From positions 1 through 34,029 of the forward strand of contig NZ_FQVJ01000038.1 in assembly GCF_900129125.1 (NCBI RefSeq): DNA of 34,029 nucleotides, read 5' to 3'. Below the pieces are notes generated by a model. It searched no databases and was not told where the DNA came from. It saw only the letters and a list, made by a program, of their open reading frames with translations. Source of the stretch: Acidocella aminolytica 101 = DSM 11237. Lineage in GTDB: Bacteria; Pseudomonadota; Alphaproteobacteria; Acetobacterales; Acetobacteraceae. Position numbers and translations under genes: made by a program. Of this stretch, positions 24,484 to 33,293 are shown in pieces (position 1 is the stretch's first letter; each line of letters begins with the position of its first letter).

Positions 24484-24876
24484 ATGCAGACGGTAATGAT
24501 GAAGTCCGCTTTCAGTCCTCACCGTATTTTGCTGGGGGCCAGTTTAGTGATGTTGTTGTCCGGGTGTGCGCTTCCGCGCCCCGGCTCGTCGGCTCAGCCT
24601 GTGGCCCTTAACGCCATTACATTAACCCCAGCCGACCTGAAAAAGGCAGAAAAAGAAGCCTTCGACCAGGGCTTTGAGGCGGGGCGGGTGTATGAGCGGA
24701 AACATACGGCCGATTCGTCAGCGCCCGCACCGGCCGATGCGCCGGTTGCCGCCTCCCCCATCCCTGCGACCTGCACGCCGCCGGCAACTGCGTATAGGCC
24801 GCCATCTTTGCCACCTTTGCCGCCTTCGGCCAGTTATACGTCGTCCGGCCCGGCTAAACCGCTGCAACAACAATAA
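24484..24876 (+). CDS. Small proline-rich lipoprotein of unknown function
   Basis: This 130-residue protein begins with a lipoprotein signal peptide (ILLGASLVMLLSGCALPRP). The lipobox LSGC places the lipidated Cys near residue 28. A short charged helical stretch follows (LKKAEKEAFDQGFEAGRVYE). The rest is Ala/Pro-rich and likely disordered, ending in QQQ. GGAG lies eight bases before the ATG. Three closely spaced ATGs (MQTVMMKS) make the exact start uncertain. I do not recognise a family. The DQGFEAG helix is a common element in small envelope lipoproteins, and a function is not claimed. Confidence 0.72.
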   Translation: MQTVMMKSAFSPHRILLGASLVMLLSGCALPRPGSSAQPVALNAITLTPADLKKAEKEAFDQGFEAGRVYERKHTADSSAPAPADAPVAASPIPATCTPPATAYRPPSLPPLPPSASYTSSGPAKPLQQQ

Positions 24877-24918
24877 GCGCGGCTTGAACCAAGGTGTTGC
24901 TTGGGCCAAACAGCACAC

Positions 24919-26715
24919 ATGGCGCCGCCCTTACTTCTTCTGACCGACATCTCCCTTACGCTTGGCTCCGTGCCGCTTCTGGAGCGCGCGACGCTCTCCG
25001 TTGGCGCGGGGGAGCGTATCTGCCTTGTGGGCCGCAATGGCTCGGGCAAATCCACCCTTTTGAAAATCGCCTCGGGTGAGGTGCCATTTGATGGTGGAAC
25101 GCGGTTTTTTCAGCCGGGTGCCACTATGCGCTATCTGCCGCAGGAGCCGGACCTCTCCGCCTATGCGGATGTGATGGAGTATGTTCTGGCCGGGCTGGGG
25201 CCGAATGATGATGAATATCGCGTCCGGTATTTGCTGGGCGAGTTGGGGCTGAGCGGAGCTGAAAAGCCCAGCCATCTTTCAGGCGGTGAGGCCCGCCGGG
25301 CGGCGCTGGCACGTATTCTGGCGCCGGAGCCAGACTTGTTGCTGCTGGACGAGCCGACCAACCATCTCGACCTGCCCGCGATTGAATGGCTGGAAGGGGA
25401 ACTGAAATCGGTGTCCTCCGGGTTGGTACTGATCTCCCATGACCGGCGGTTTCTGGAAAATCTCTCCCGCTCCATGGTCTGGCTGGATCGAGGGCAGACG
25501 CGGCGGCTGGATAAGAGCTTCGCGCATTTCGAGGCTTGGCGCGATGAGGTGCTGGAGCAGGAGGAGCAGGAATTCCACAAGCTGGGCCGTAAGATCGCCC
25601 GTGAGGAAGATTGGTTGCGTTATGGCGTGACGGCGCGGCGCAAACGCAATGTGAAGCGTCTGGCCGGGTTGCATACGCTGCGGGCTGAGCGGCGGAATTT
25701 TACCCATAAGCTTGGCACCGCCAAGCTGGCCACGCTGGATGCCGCGACTTCTGGCAGGATTGTGGTGGATGCGGATGGCATCTTTAAGAGCTTTGGCGAG
25801 AAACAGGTGGTGAATAACCTGACTTTTCGTGTGCTGCGCGGGGACAGGCTGGGCATTGTCGGCCCCAATGGCGCGGGGAAATCCACGCTGTTGAAATTGA
25901 TTCTTGGCCAAATGGTGCCTGACTTCGGCGCGGTGAAGCTGGGCTCTGCCCTGGATGTGGTGACGCTTGATCAGCAGCGCGCGGATTTAAACCCGGCCGC
26001 GTCCCTGGCGGATACGCTGACTGGCGGCAATAGCGACCAAGTGGTGGTGGGCGGTCAGGCGCGGCATGTGATTGGCTATATGAAGGACTTTCTGTTCAAG
26101 CCGGAGCAGGCGCGCACGCCAGTGGGCACGCTTTCGGGCGGGGAGCGCGGGCGGCTATTGCTGGCGCTGGCGCTGACCAAGCCTTCCAACCTGCTAGTGC
26201 TGGATGAACCGACCAACGATCTTGATCTGGAAACGCTGGATTTGTTGCAGGAGATGCTGGGCGATTATCCGGGTACGGTAATTGTGGTCAGCCATGATCG
26301 AGACTTTCTGGACCGCGTTTGTACCTCGGTGCTGATGTTCGAAGGGCGGGGGCGCTGGGTGGAATATGCGGGCGGTTATTCTGATATGCTGGCTCAGCGT
26401 GGGGCGGGGATTGAGGTGGTGAAGGCTGAAAAAGCTGAGAAAAGAACAGCGCCCAAACAAGCGCCGGCCGTAATTGCCTCCGCGAAAACCAAAATTTCCT
26501 TTAAGGAGCAGCATGAGTTGAAACAACTCAATGGGGATATCGCCAAGCTGCAGTTACAGATGGCCCAGCTAGAAGACATTCTGGCTACGCCGGACCTTTA
26601 TACTAAAGATCCCAAGAAATTCGCCCAGGCCACGGCGGCGCTGGCGGACCTGCACGCCAAGCTGGAAAAAGCCGAGGAGCGCTGGCTGGAGCTAGAGATG
26701 CTGAAAGAGGGCTGA
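24919..26715 (+). CDS. uup: ABC-F family ATPase, Uup-like
   Basis: A soluble protein with two fused ABC domains and no membrane segments. The first has Walker A GRNGSGKST, signature LSGGEARRAALARIL and Walker B LLLLDEPTNHLDL. The second has GPNGAGKST, LSGGERGRLLLALAL and LLVLDEPTNDLDLE. A linker rich in Arg (TARRKRNVKRLAG) lies between them. The C-terminal coiled coil (KEQHELKQLNGDIAKLQLQM) is typical of Uup. ABC-F proteins act on ribosomes, and Uup is linked to replication/branch-structure and ribosome assembly. The chosen ATG gives 598 residues. A TTG six codons upstream (24901) keeps the frame open. The gene name is a best guess among ABC-F subtypes. Confidence 0.88.
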   Translation: MAPPLLLLTDISLTLGSVPLLERATLSVGAGERICLVGRNGSGKSTLLKIASGEVPFDGGTRFFQPGATMRYLPQEPDLSAYADVMEYVLAGLGPNDDEYRVRYLLGELGLSGAEKPSHLSGGEARRAALARILAPEPDLLLLDEPTNHLDLPAIEWLEGELKSVSSGLVLISHDRRFLENLSRSMVWLDRGQTRRLDKSFAHFEAWRDEVLEQEEQEFHKLGRKIAREEDWLRYGVTARRKRNVKRLAGLHTLRAERRNFTHKLGTAKLATLDAATSGRIVVDADGIFKSFGEKQVVNNLTFRVLRGDRLGIVGPNGAGKSTLLKLILGQMVPDFGAVKLGSALDVVTLDQQRADLNPAASLADTLTGGNSDQVVVGGQARHVIGYMKDFLFKPEQARTPVGTLSGGERGRLLLALALTKPSNLLVLDEPTNDLDLETLDLLQEMLGDYPGTVIVVSHDRDFLDRVCTSVLMFEGRGRWVEYAGGYSDMLAQRGAGIEVVKAEKAEKRTAPKQAPAVIASAKTKISFKEQHELKQLNGDIAKLQLQMAQLEDILATPDLYTKDPKKFAQATAALADLHAKLEKAEERWLELEMLKEG

Positions 26716-26794
26716 AACAGCAGGTTTGCTTAGGTTTTGTTAAATTATTCTGGTTCTATTGTTGCTGTTAAGAAACGCAAGCGGAGCCGGGTGG

Positions 26795-28234
26795 ATGAGT
26801 TTTTGGAGTAAGCGCGGGCTGGATGCCGGAACGCGGGAATTGCCCTTTGAGGTCATCCTGCATCACATGGTCGTGCCGATGTTCGTATTGAACGCCAAGG
26901 GTGAGGTGGTGTTCTGGAATGAGGCTTGCGCTGAATTAACGGGTCTGCCCGCGCATGAGGTCATGGGTACCAGCAACCATTGGCGTGGCTTTTATCAACA
27001 GGCCCGGCCCTGCTTAGCGGATCTTGTTTTGCAAGGTGCGCAGGAGAGAGCAGGGGCGCTGTATGCCGCCCATTCAGACCAAGCCGCCAAGGATGGCAGG
27101 ATGCTGGCGCAGAACTGGTGCGATCTGCCCTGCGGCAAGCGGCGTTATCTGCGGATTGACGCGGGGCCGTTGCGCGGCCCGGATGGCGAGACGAATTTTG
27201 TTGTTGAAACGCTACAGGACCTGACCGCGATTAAAGAAGCGGAAGCGCAGATTATCGCTGAGCGCGAGGCGGTGGCGCGTCAGCAGCATAGCGTGATGGA
27301 GTCGTTGGGCCATGGGCTTGAGGCGTTGGCCCGCGGCGACCTGCAAAACCAGCTGACGACAGCGTTTCCCGGTGAGTATGACCGGCTGCGGAAGAATTTT
27401 AACGCCGCGTTGGAGCAGCTTGCGGAAACCATGCAGGCGGTGCGGGGCAATAGTGGCGGCGTGCGCGCTAGTGCCCGGCAGATGGCCCAGTCAGCGGATG
27501 ATCTGGCGCGTGGCACTACCCAGACTGAAAACGCATTGTGCCGTACTGCTGAGGCAATGGAGTTGATCACCAGTTCCGCCCGCAATGCCGCCAATGGCAC
27601 CAGCGAGGCCAGCCGTGTGGTCACCAGTGCCCGCAAGGAGGCTGAGCAGTCAGGCGGCGTGGTACGGGAGGCTGTGAATGCGATGGGCGAGATTGAAGCC
27701 TCTTCCCGCCAGATAGGCAATATTATTGGTGTGATTGACGAGATCGCCTTCCAGACCAACCTGCTGGCGCTGAATGCCGGGGTTGAGGCCGCCCGTGCTG
27801 GGGATGCGGGGCGTGGCTTTGCCGTTGTGGCGACGGAGGTGCGAGCACTGGCCCAGCGTTCCGCTGATGCCGCCAAGGAGATTAAGGCGCTGGTTTCCAC
27901 CTCTGGCGCGCAGGTTGAGGCGGGGGTGCGGCTGGTGGGTGAGGCGGGCGCGGCGCTGACCCGGATTGTCACGCATGTGGAGCAGTTGAACGGCATGATC
28001 AACGCCGTCGCGGATGCAGCCCGGCAGCAAGGGATAGGCTTGACCGACATGGATAAAGCTCTGGCCCAGATGAACGAGGTGCGCGGCAAAAATGCCCGGC
28101 TGGTGGAGCAAGCCAATGCCGCCAGCCACGCCCTGAATGAGGACGCGGAAACGCTGGAGGGCTTGTTGCTGAAATTCCGGCTGGCGGGCGGCACTGTTTC
28201 CCGCCCAACCCGGGAGACGGCATTAGTGATTTGA
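26795..28234 (+). CDS. PAS-domain methyl-accepting chemoreceptor (soluble)
   Basis: From ATG 26795 (MSFWSKRGLDAGTRELP) the protein is 479 residues. GGAG lies eight bases upstream, and the frame is also open to 26759. Residues ~20-145 form a PAS domain (HHMVVPMFVLNAKGEVVFWN, AELTGLPAHEVMG, RYLRIDAGPLRGPDGETNFV). A HAMP-like segment (LEALARGDLQNQL) and a signalling domain with the tip [20 protein letters not shown] follow. There is no membrane segment and no tethering pentapeptide. The PAS ligand (haem, flavin or none) cannot be read. It resembles the globin receptor at 4057 in its signalling domain. A terminator hairpin follows four bases after the stop. Confidence 0.92.
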   Translation: MSFWSKRGLDAGTRELPFEVILHHMVVPMFVLNAKGEVVFWNEACAELTGLPAHEVMGTSNHWRGFYQQARPCLADLVLQGAQERAGALYAAHSDQAAKDGRMLAQNWCDLPCGKRRYLRIDAGPLRGPDGETNFVVETLQDLTAIKEAEAQIIAEREAVARQQHSVMESLGHGLEALARGDLQNQLTTAFPGEYDRLRKNFNAALEQLAETMQAVRGNSGGVRASARQMAQSADDLARGTTQTENALCRTAEAMELITSSARNAANGTSEASRVVTSARKEAEQSGGVVREAVNAMGEIEASSRQIGNIIGVIDEIAFQTNLLALNAGVEAARAGDAGRGFAVVATEVRALAQRSADAAKEIKALVSTSGAQVEAGVRLVGEAGAALTRIVTHVEQLNGMINAVADAARQQGIGLTDMDKALAQMNEVRGKNARLVEQANAASHALNEDAETLEGLLLKFRLAGGTVSRPTRETALVI

Positions 28235-28237
28235 GGG

Positions 28238-28267
28238 TATAAGGGCTTCTCGTGGGAAGCCCTTATA
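28238..28267. terminator. Bidirectional hairpin terminator
   Basis: TATAAGGGCTTC (28238-28249) pairs with GAAGCCCTTATA (28256-28267), giving a 12-bp stem with loop TCGTGG. It lies between the stops of the PAS chemoreceptor (28234) and der (28276), which converge. The stem ends are AT-rich but the T tract is short. Confidence 0.75.
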
Positions 28268-28275
28268 AATGAGGT

Positions 28276-29622
28276 CTAATCCCGGCCTTTGAACGGATTT
28301 TCCGTACCGCGCAGATAGATGCGGATGGGCACGCCCGGCATCTCGAACACTTCTCGTAGGGAGTTCACCAGATAGCGCTGGTAGGTCTCCGGCACCTGCT
28401 CGGCGCGCGTGCCGAACAAGGCGAAGGTCGGGGGGCGGGCCTTGATCTGGGTGATGTAGCGCAGCTTCAGGCGGCGGCCATCCACCAAAGGCGGCGGGAA
28501 GCGTTCCAAGGCGGCCTCGAACCAGCGGTTGAGCTGGCTGGTGGGGATGCGCAGATTCCATTTCTCGTAGGTATCGCGGATGGCAGGGAAGAGTTTTTTT
28601 ATCCCTTCGCCGGTTTCCGCCGAGAGCGGCACCAGGGTGATGCCTTTCATCTGGCTGAGTGAGATGGAGATACGGTCCAAGGCGGCTTTTTTCGCGTCTG
28701 GACGATCTTCCACCGCGTCCCATTTGGTGAGTGCTATCACGCAGGCGCGGCCTTCGCGCTCGATAAGGCGGGCGATTTGGAGATCCTGCTCCTGCACGCC
28801 CTGGATGGCGTCGATGGCTAGAACCGCCATTTCGGCGCGCTTCAGTGCTTCGATCGAGGAGGAGGTGGACATTTTTTCTAGCCCGACATCCACTTTCGCG
28901 CGCTTGCGCAGCCCGGCTGTGTCCACCACGCGGTAGAGTTTACCGTCTGGCCCTTCGAAATCGGCGGAGACGGCGTCGCGCGTCAGGCCCGGTTCGGGGC
29001 CAGTGATCATGCGCTGCTCGCCCAGCAGATAATTCAGCATGGTGGATTTGCCCGCGTTTGGGCGGCCGACAATGGCGAGGTGAAGCGGTTTGTTCTCCTC
29101 ATCCTCGGCAGGGGTTTCCTCATCCGGTAGGCGGCTCGCGATCTCGTTCATGAGATCGTACACGCCTTCATTATGCTCGGCGGAAATCGCCACGGGCTCA
29201 CCGAAGCCGAGCTCATAGGCTTCCATGGCGTTGGCTATGCCGCCGCGCCCCTCGGCTTTGTTGGCGATGACCAGCACGGGCCGGTCTTTCCGGCGCAGCC
29301 AGATGCCGAAATGCCGGTCCTCGGGGATCAGGCCCGATTTTGCGTCGAATACGAACAGCACCAGATCCGCCTGGTCCACCGCCGTTGACGTGGAGGCGCG
29401 CATACGGCCCGGCAGCGTGTCCGGCGGGGCCTCCTCAAGCCCGGCCGTGTCTACCATTAGCACCTTGCGGCCGCCAATTTCGCAGACGGCTTCCTTGCGG
29501 TCACGCGTGACGCCGGGTGTGTCAGCCACCAGCGCCAGACGGCTGCCAACAAGCCGGTTGAACAAGGTGGATTTGCCGACATTGGGCCGGCCGGCAATGA
29601 CGACTCGTGGGAGCTCAACCAT
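28276..29622 (-). CDS. der: Ribosome biogenesis GTPase Der (EngA)
   Basis: This 448-residue protein has two tandem GTPase domains and a C-terminal KH-like domain. The first domain has GRPNVGKST, DTPGVTRD, DTAGLEEA and ANKAEG. The second has GRPNAGKST, TRDAVS, DTAGLRKRAKV and LTKWDAV. The KH-like region (LKLRYITQIKARPPTFALFG) follows. Der binds the 50S subunit during its assembly. The length is normal for the family. Its start overlaps the bamB stop by eight bases, so the two are translationally coupled, as in the common yfgM-bamB-der cluster. Confidence 0.97.
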   Translation of the reverse strand: MVELPRVVIAGRPNVGKSTLFNRLVGSRLALVADTPGVTRDRKEAVCEIGGRKVLMVDTAGLEEAPPDTLPGRMRASTSTAVDQADLVLFVFDAKSGLIPEDRHFGIWLRRKDRPVLVIANKAEGRGGIANAMEAYELGFGEPVAISAEHNEGVYDLMNEIASRLPDEETPAEDEENKPLHLAIVGRPNAGKSTMLNYLLGEQRMITGPEPGLTRDAVSADFEGPDGKLYRVVDTAGLRKRAKVDVGLEKMSTSSSIEALKRAEMAVLAIDAIQGVQEQDLQIARLIEREGRACVIALTKWDAVEDRPDAKKAALDRISISLSQMKGITLVPLSAETGEGIKKLFPAIRDTYEKWNLRIPTSQLNRWFEAALERFPPPLVDGRRLKLRYITQIKARPPTFALFGTRAEQVPETYQRYLVNSLREVFEMPGVPIRIYLRGTENPFKGRD

Positions 29623-30934
29623 AGGCGGTCAGACGGGCATTGCGGGTGAGCTGTAACAGCTTGCCATCCACGGCGATGGGCGGCAGATCGGCGGGGGCGC
29701 CAAGCTTGATCGTTTGTTTCAGCTTGCCGGTGATGGCATCCACCAAGGCGGCTTCTCCTTGGTCGCTCACGCTGATTAGCGTGCCGTTCACCAAGGACGG
29801 GCCGGACCAGATGATGGGGTGCTTTTTCTTCTTCATGTTCTTGAAGGGCTGAAGCTGGGTAGACCAGCTCACCAGCCCGTCGTCTGCGTGCACGGCGAAC
29901 AGCTTGGCCTTGGAGTCGAGCAGGAACAGGAACCCGCCGGATGCGGCGGGCGGCTGGGTGCCGGTGGCCTCATGCGTCCAGACCTTGGCGCCGGAATGCA
30001 GATCCACCGCCATGAAAGTGCCGTCCAGATTGATGGCATAAACCACCCCACCCGCGATGACAGGTGGTGCCACGACATCTGACAGGTCCAGCGTGCTGGA
30101 CTGGCCAAAGCCTGCGGCCAGGCTTTGCTCCCAAACAGGGGTGCCGGAATTGGAGTCGATGGCCGCGAGCAGCCCGGTGGAGAATCCGGCTACCAGAATG
30201 CCGTCAGCGAAGGCCGGGGCGCCAGTGACGCTGGCGGCGGTCATTGGCGGTTTGCCGACCGCGCCGGAGAAGCGCCAGCCCGGCGTACCGGATTGTTCGT
30301 CGAAGGTCAGCAGCAAGTCGTTTTGGCAGACAATGGCCACCAGCCCGCCCGCTACCAGCGGAGCAGAGCGCGCCGGGAAGTCTAGCGGCTGGCGCCAGAG
30401 GATTTTGCCGGACTTGGCATCCAGGGCCAGGGCCTCGCCATAGCCGGTGCTGGCGTAGAGTTTGCCTGAATCTAAAGTGATGCCGCCGCCGATATTCTGG
30501 GTGCTATTATGTTTAGGGCGGGTATTCATGCGCCAAACTTCATGGCCGTCAGCCAGGGAAAAGGCGCGGATATGCGCACTGGAATCCATGGTGAATACGT
30601 GCCCGCCAGAGGCCACAGGGCTGGCGGCCAAAGGCTGCCGATAGCCGCCGGCATCGCCGATTTCCGCTTGCCAGCTTTCCTGGAAGCTGACCGGACCGGC
30701 CACGTTGCCCGGCGCGTGTGCCGGGTTGGCCAGAGGCTGCGGCCAGGATTGCAGCGCATTGGCGCTGGGCAGGCTTACGGCGGGGGCGTTGCTGGAAACA
30801 TCCATGCCGCTGCGGTCTGGCAGAACGGGGATCTGCACCCCTAGAATGGGCGGCTTTTTAGCCGAGGAGCAGGAGGCCAGCAGGCCGAGCAGGCCGATAG
30901 TCGCGGTACGGCGGCGCATCATGGGCTGTTTCAT
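29615..30934 (-). CDS. bamB: Outer-membrane assembly lipoprotein BamB (PQQ-like beta-propeller)
   Basis: This 439-residue protein has a lipoprotein signal (ATIGLLGLLASCSSAKKPP, lipidated Cys near 22). It is followed by repeated PQQ-like beta-propeller blades, for example AFSLADGHEVWRMN, ALDAKSGKILWRQPL, SNSGTPVWEQSL and LHSGAKVWTHEA. BamB is the lipoprotein partner of BamA in the outer-membrane beta-barrel assembly machine and acts in the periplasm. Its start overlaps the yfgM stop by four bases and its stop overlaps der by eight, forming one operon. Alphaproteobacterial BamB proteins are longer than the E. coli one, as here. Confidence 0.9.
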   Translation of the reverse strand: MKQPMMRRRTATIGLLGLLASCSSAKKPPILGVQIPVLPDRSGMDVSSNAPAVSLPSANALQSWPQPLANPAHAPGNVAGPVSFQESWQAEIGDAGGYRQPLAASPVASGGHVFTMDSSAHIRAFSLADGHEVWRMNTRPKHNSTQNIGGGITLDSGKLYASTGYGEALALDAKSGKILWRQPLDFPARSAPLVAGGLVAIVCQNDLLLTFDEQSGTPGWRFSGAVGKPPMTAASVTGAPAFADGILVAGFSTGLLAAIDSNSGTPVWEQSLAAGFGQSSTLDLSDVVAPPVIAGGVVYAINLDGTFMAVDLHSGAKVWTHEATGTQPPAASGGFLFLLDSKAKLFAVHADDGLVSWSTQLQPFKNMKKKKHPIIWSGPSLVNGTLISVSDQGEAALVDAITGKLKQTIKLGAPADLPPIAVDGKLLQLTRNARLTAYG

Positions 30935-31596
30935 CCGTTTAGCTTGGCGAGCATGGCGCGGGCGCGGCTGCGCGTGCCTTGCGGCACGGTGGGGTCATCC
31001 TGCACTTGGGTGAACAGGGACTTGGCCATCGCTTTGTTGCCTTCGTTTAGATAGACCATCGCCTGCATTTCACGCGCCAGGCCATGATAAGGGTTTTTCG
31101 CCTGCAGCATGGGCTGGAGCCGTGCCAGAATGTCTGAATCCTTGGCGGTGCCGAGCTCATGCTGGGCAAAAAGCAGATTGGCGACGTCGCGCATGAGAGG
31201 GGAGGCGGCTTCGTCCGCGCCTACCCGCGTCCAGAGTTCGGCGGCCTGCGCGGTGTCGCCGGTGTTTGCGTACAGAGCGGCGGCGCGCATCCGCGCCATG
31301 GTCTTGTAGGTTTCCGGCGCGTTGGCGGCAAAGCCCACGAGTTGCTTCGCTGCGTCCTTGGCTTCGTCCGGCGTCAGTTGGCCGCTGGGCTCATCAACCG
31401 GCTGGGTGATGGCGAGATATTGGGTCGCCGCTTTGTCGGCCAGTTTCTTCTGGTGGGCTTGCCAATATTCCTGCCCGGCCACCCCTACCAGAACCAGAAC
31501 GGCGGCCAGTATAAGCAGCACGCCATAGCGTTTGGCGAGCCGCATGGCCCGTTCATGGCGCAGATCCTCGGCAACTTCGTCTAAAATATCGACCAC
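30931..31596 (-). CDS. YfgM-like tetratricopeptide inner-membrane protein
   Basis: I chose GTG 31596 (VVDILDEVAEDLRHERAMRL). It has an AGAGGAAAGAG ribosome site and avoids overlap with gltX, while ATG 31650 would add 18 residues and overlap gltX by 26 bases. The result is 221 residues. It has a cytoplasmic N-terminus rich in charge, a single membrane helix (GVLLILAAVLVLVGVAGQEY) and a periplasmic alpha-helical TPR-like part (LYANTGDTAQAAELWTRVG, PMLQAKNPYHGLAREM). YfgM-like proteins associate with the Sec translocon and periplasmic chaperones. Position directly before bamB-der is the standard context. Confidence 0.88.
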   Translation of the reverse strand: MVDILDEVAEDLRHERAMRLAKRYGVLLILAAVLVLVGVAGQEYWQAHQKKLADKAATQYLAITQPVDEPSGQLTPDEAKDAAKQLVGFAANAPETYKTMARMRAAALYANTGDTAQAAELWTRVGADEAASPLMRDVANLLFAQHELGTAKDSDILARLQPMLQAKNPYHGLAREMQAMVYLNEGNKAMAKSLFTQVQDDPTVPQGTRSRARAMLAKLNG

Positions 31597-31624
31597 GCGG
31601 CTCTTTCCTCTTTGCCGGTTTGTC

Positions 31625-32974
31625 TTAGCCGGGGTGGGCGCTGGCGGCAACGCAGGCAGCCAGACGTTTCGCGGCGCGTTCTTGACCCATTAGCGCCAGC
31701 AGCGGCGCCATCTCGGGGCCGTGCTCCTCACCCGTGAGGGCCAAGCGCAGCGGCTGATAGAGAGCCTTCCCCTTGGCACCAGTGACGGCGGTAATGGCGG
31801 CGGCCCAGCCTTTCCAGTTTTCCGGCGTCATCTCCGCGGGAATGGTCTCGCTGGCAGCCTTGATAACGGGTAGGGCCTCGGGCGGTAATTCGGGAGTGAT
31901 GATTTCGCCATGTACCACCTCCCACCAGCGGCGGGCCTCGGTAAGCATATCCAGATTGCCGCGCACGGCGTCCCAGAAGGCGGGGGCGGCGCCTTCGGGT
32001 AGGCGTGCCTGCACGGCCTCATAGGGCAAATGGTGCAAGAGCTTGCGATTCAGCCCCAGTAGCTGAGAGGCATCGAAGCGCGGTGGGGAGCGGGAGAAAT
32101 CATTGAGCGAGAATTGCGCGATGAGCTCGGCCAGCGGCAAGGGCGCGGCGTCTTTGGAGGTGCCAAGACGGGCGAGATAGGCGCAGAGCGCGGCGGGCTC
32201 GATGCCGTCCTTGCGGAGCGATTTCAGGGAAATGGAACCGATGCGCTTGGAGAGTTTTTCTCCATCCCCGCCGGAAATGAGGGGCAGATGGGCAAAACGC
32301 GGTAGCACCTTGCGGGTGATGGCCTTGAACAGGTCGATTTGTACCGCTGTGTTGGAGACGTGGTCCTCACCCCGGATGATATGGGTAATGCCCATATCCG
32401 CATCGTCCACCACGGAGGTGAAGGTATAAAGCGGGGTGCCGTCGGCACGGATGAGCACGGGGTCTGATACTGTGGTTAGTTTGATGCTGCGCCCGCCTAG
32501 GACCAGATCGTTCCAGTTGGCTGAATCGTCTGAGAGCTTGAAGCGCCAATAGGGAGTTTTGCCATTGGCCTCGGCGGCGGCACGCTGCTCGGCGGTCATG
32601 GATAGGGCAGCGCGGTCATAGACTGGAGGCAGCTTGCGGCGGATGAGGGCGGCGCGTTTGGCGGCTAGCTCGTCCTCGTTCTCAAAGCAGGGGTAAAGTC
32701 GCCCGGAGGCCTTGAGTTGTTCCGCGACCTCCTGATATCGGGCAGCGCGGGAGGATTGCTTGGCTTCCTCGTCCCACTCAATGCCCAGCCAGCGCAGATC
32801 GTCATAGATGCCCTGTTCATATTCGGGGCGGCCGCGCTCTGTGTCGGTATCGTCCAGACGGAGAAGGAATTGCCCGCCCTCATGCCGGGCGAACAGGAAA
32901 TTCACCAAGGCCGCGCGGGCGTTGCCAACATGAAGATAGCCGGTGGGGCTGGGGGCGAAGCGGACTTTAACCAT
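31625..32974 (-). CDS. gltX: Glutamyl-tRNA synthetase (GluRS2-type)
   Basis: The start is ATG 32974 (MVKVRFAPSPTGYLHVGNAR), although the frame is open to 33097. This gives 449 residues. Class-I synthetase motifs are the HIGH variant YLHVGN, LRLDDTDTERG, the GEDHVSN loop and GEKLSKRIGSI for KMSKS. The helical anticodon-binding region follows (PPRFDASQLLGLNRKLLH). The short length and the IGSISLKSLRKDGIEP segment resemble the second GluRS type found in many alphaproteobacteria, which may charge tRNA-Gln or a subset of tRNA-Glu. yfgM follows by 28 bases. A divergent tRNA-Ala lies upstream. Confidence 0.93.
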   Translation of the reverse strand: MVKVRFAPSPTGYLHVGNARAALVNFLFARHEGGQFLLRLDDTDTERGRPEYEQGIYDDLRWLGIEWDEEAKQSSRAARYQEVAEQLKASGRLYPCFENEDELAAKRAALIRRKLPPVYDRAALSMTAEQRAAAEANGKTPYWRFKLSDDSANWNDLVLGGRSIKLTTVSDPVLIRADGTPLYTFTSVVDDADMGITHIIRGEDHVSNTAVQIDLFKAITRKVLPRFAHLPLISGGDGEKLSKRIGSISLKSLRKDGIEPAALCAYLARLGTSKDAAPLPLAELIAQFSLNDFSRSPPRFDASQLLGLNRKLLHHLPYEAVQARLPEGAAPAFWDAVRGNLDMLTEARRWWEVVHGEIITPELPPEALPVIKAASETIPAEMTPENWKGWAAAITAVTGAKGKALYQPLRLALTGEEHGPEMAPLLALMGQERAAKRLAACVAASAHPG

Positions 32975-33058
32975 CAGCCGGGGGTTAGCCCTTTTTTCGA
33001 GCGGGGGGAAGGCGATACAGGCAAGGAGAGGAGGTATAAAATTTCTTTCCTCCCCCAC

Positions 33059-33088
33059 TTGCCAGCCTCCTCCAGTCCGGTTTATACG
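33059..33088 (+). promoter_or_regulatory. Likely sigma-70 promoter of tRNA-Ala
   Basis: TTGCCA (33059-33064) and TATACG (33083-33088) are 18 bases apart. The expected start near 33095 would give a leader of only about a dozen bases before the mature tRNA at 33108, as is usual for tRNA genes. Confidence 0.45.
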
Positions 33089-33107
33089 CCGCGACACGAA
33101 GTGGTAT

Positions 33108-33183
33108 GGGGCTATAGCTCAATTGGTAGAGCGTCTGCATGGCATGCAGAAGGTCAGCGGTTCGATTCCGCTTAGCTCCACCA
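33108..33183 (+). tRNA. tRNA-Ala (anticodon GGC)
   Basis: The cloverleaf has acceptor GGGGCTA pairing with TAGCTCC, including the G3:U70 wobble that identifies alanine tRNAs. The anticodon arm is TCTGC-ATGGCAT-GCAGA with anticodon GGC, the T arm contains GGTTCGATTCC, and CCA is encoded. It is 76 bases long and decodes GCC and GCU. T-rich sequence follows directly (33187-33203), which may help termination. Confidence 0.95.
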
Positions 33184-33293
33184 AATTTCTCTTTCGTTTT
33201 TTAGAAGACAAAGCCCTAGGAGCTTGTCCCTGTAATCTTTGGGGCGCCATTTGACTGCGTTGAGCAGTTGTTTCGAGTGGGCGGCGCTACTCC
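33184..33293. mobile_element. Junction of chromosome and IS1182-type element (end not resolved)
   Basis: These 110 bases run from the tRNA-Ala 3' end to the transposase stop. They should contain the right end of the element and its terminal inverted repeat. The other end is outside the window, so the repeat cannot be confirmed. GAGCTTGTCCCTGTAATC near 33220 is a possible tip, after CCTAG. Confidence 0.35.
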
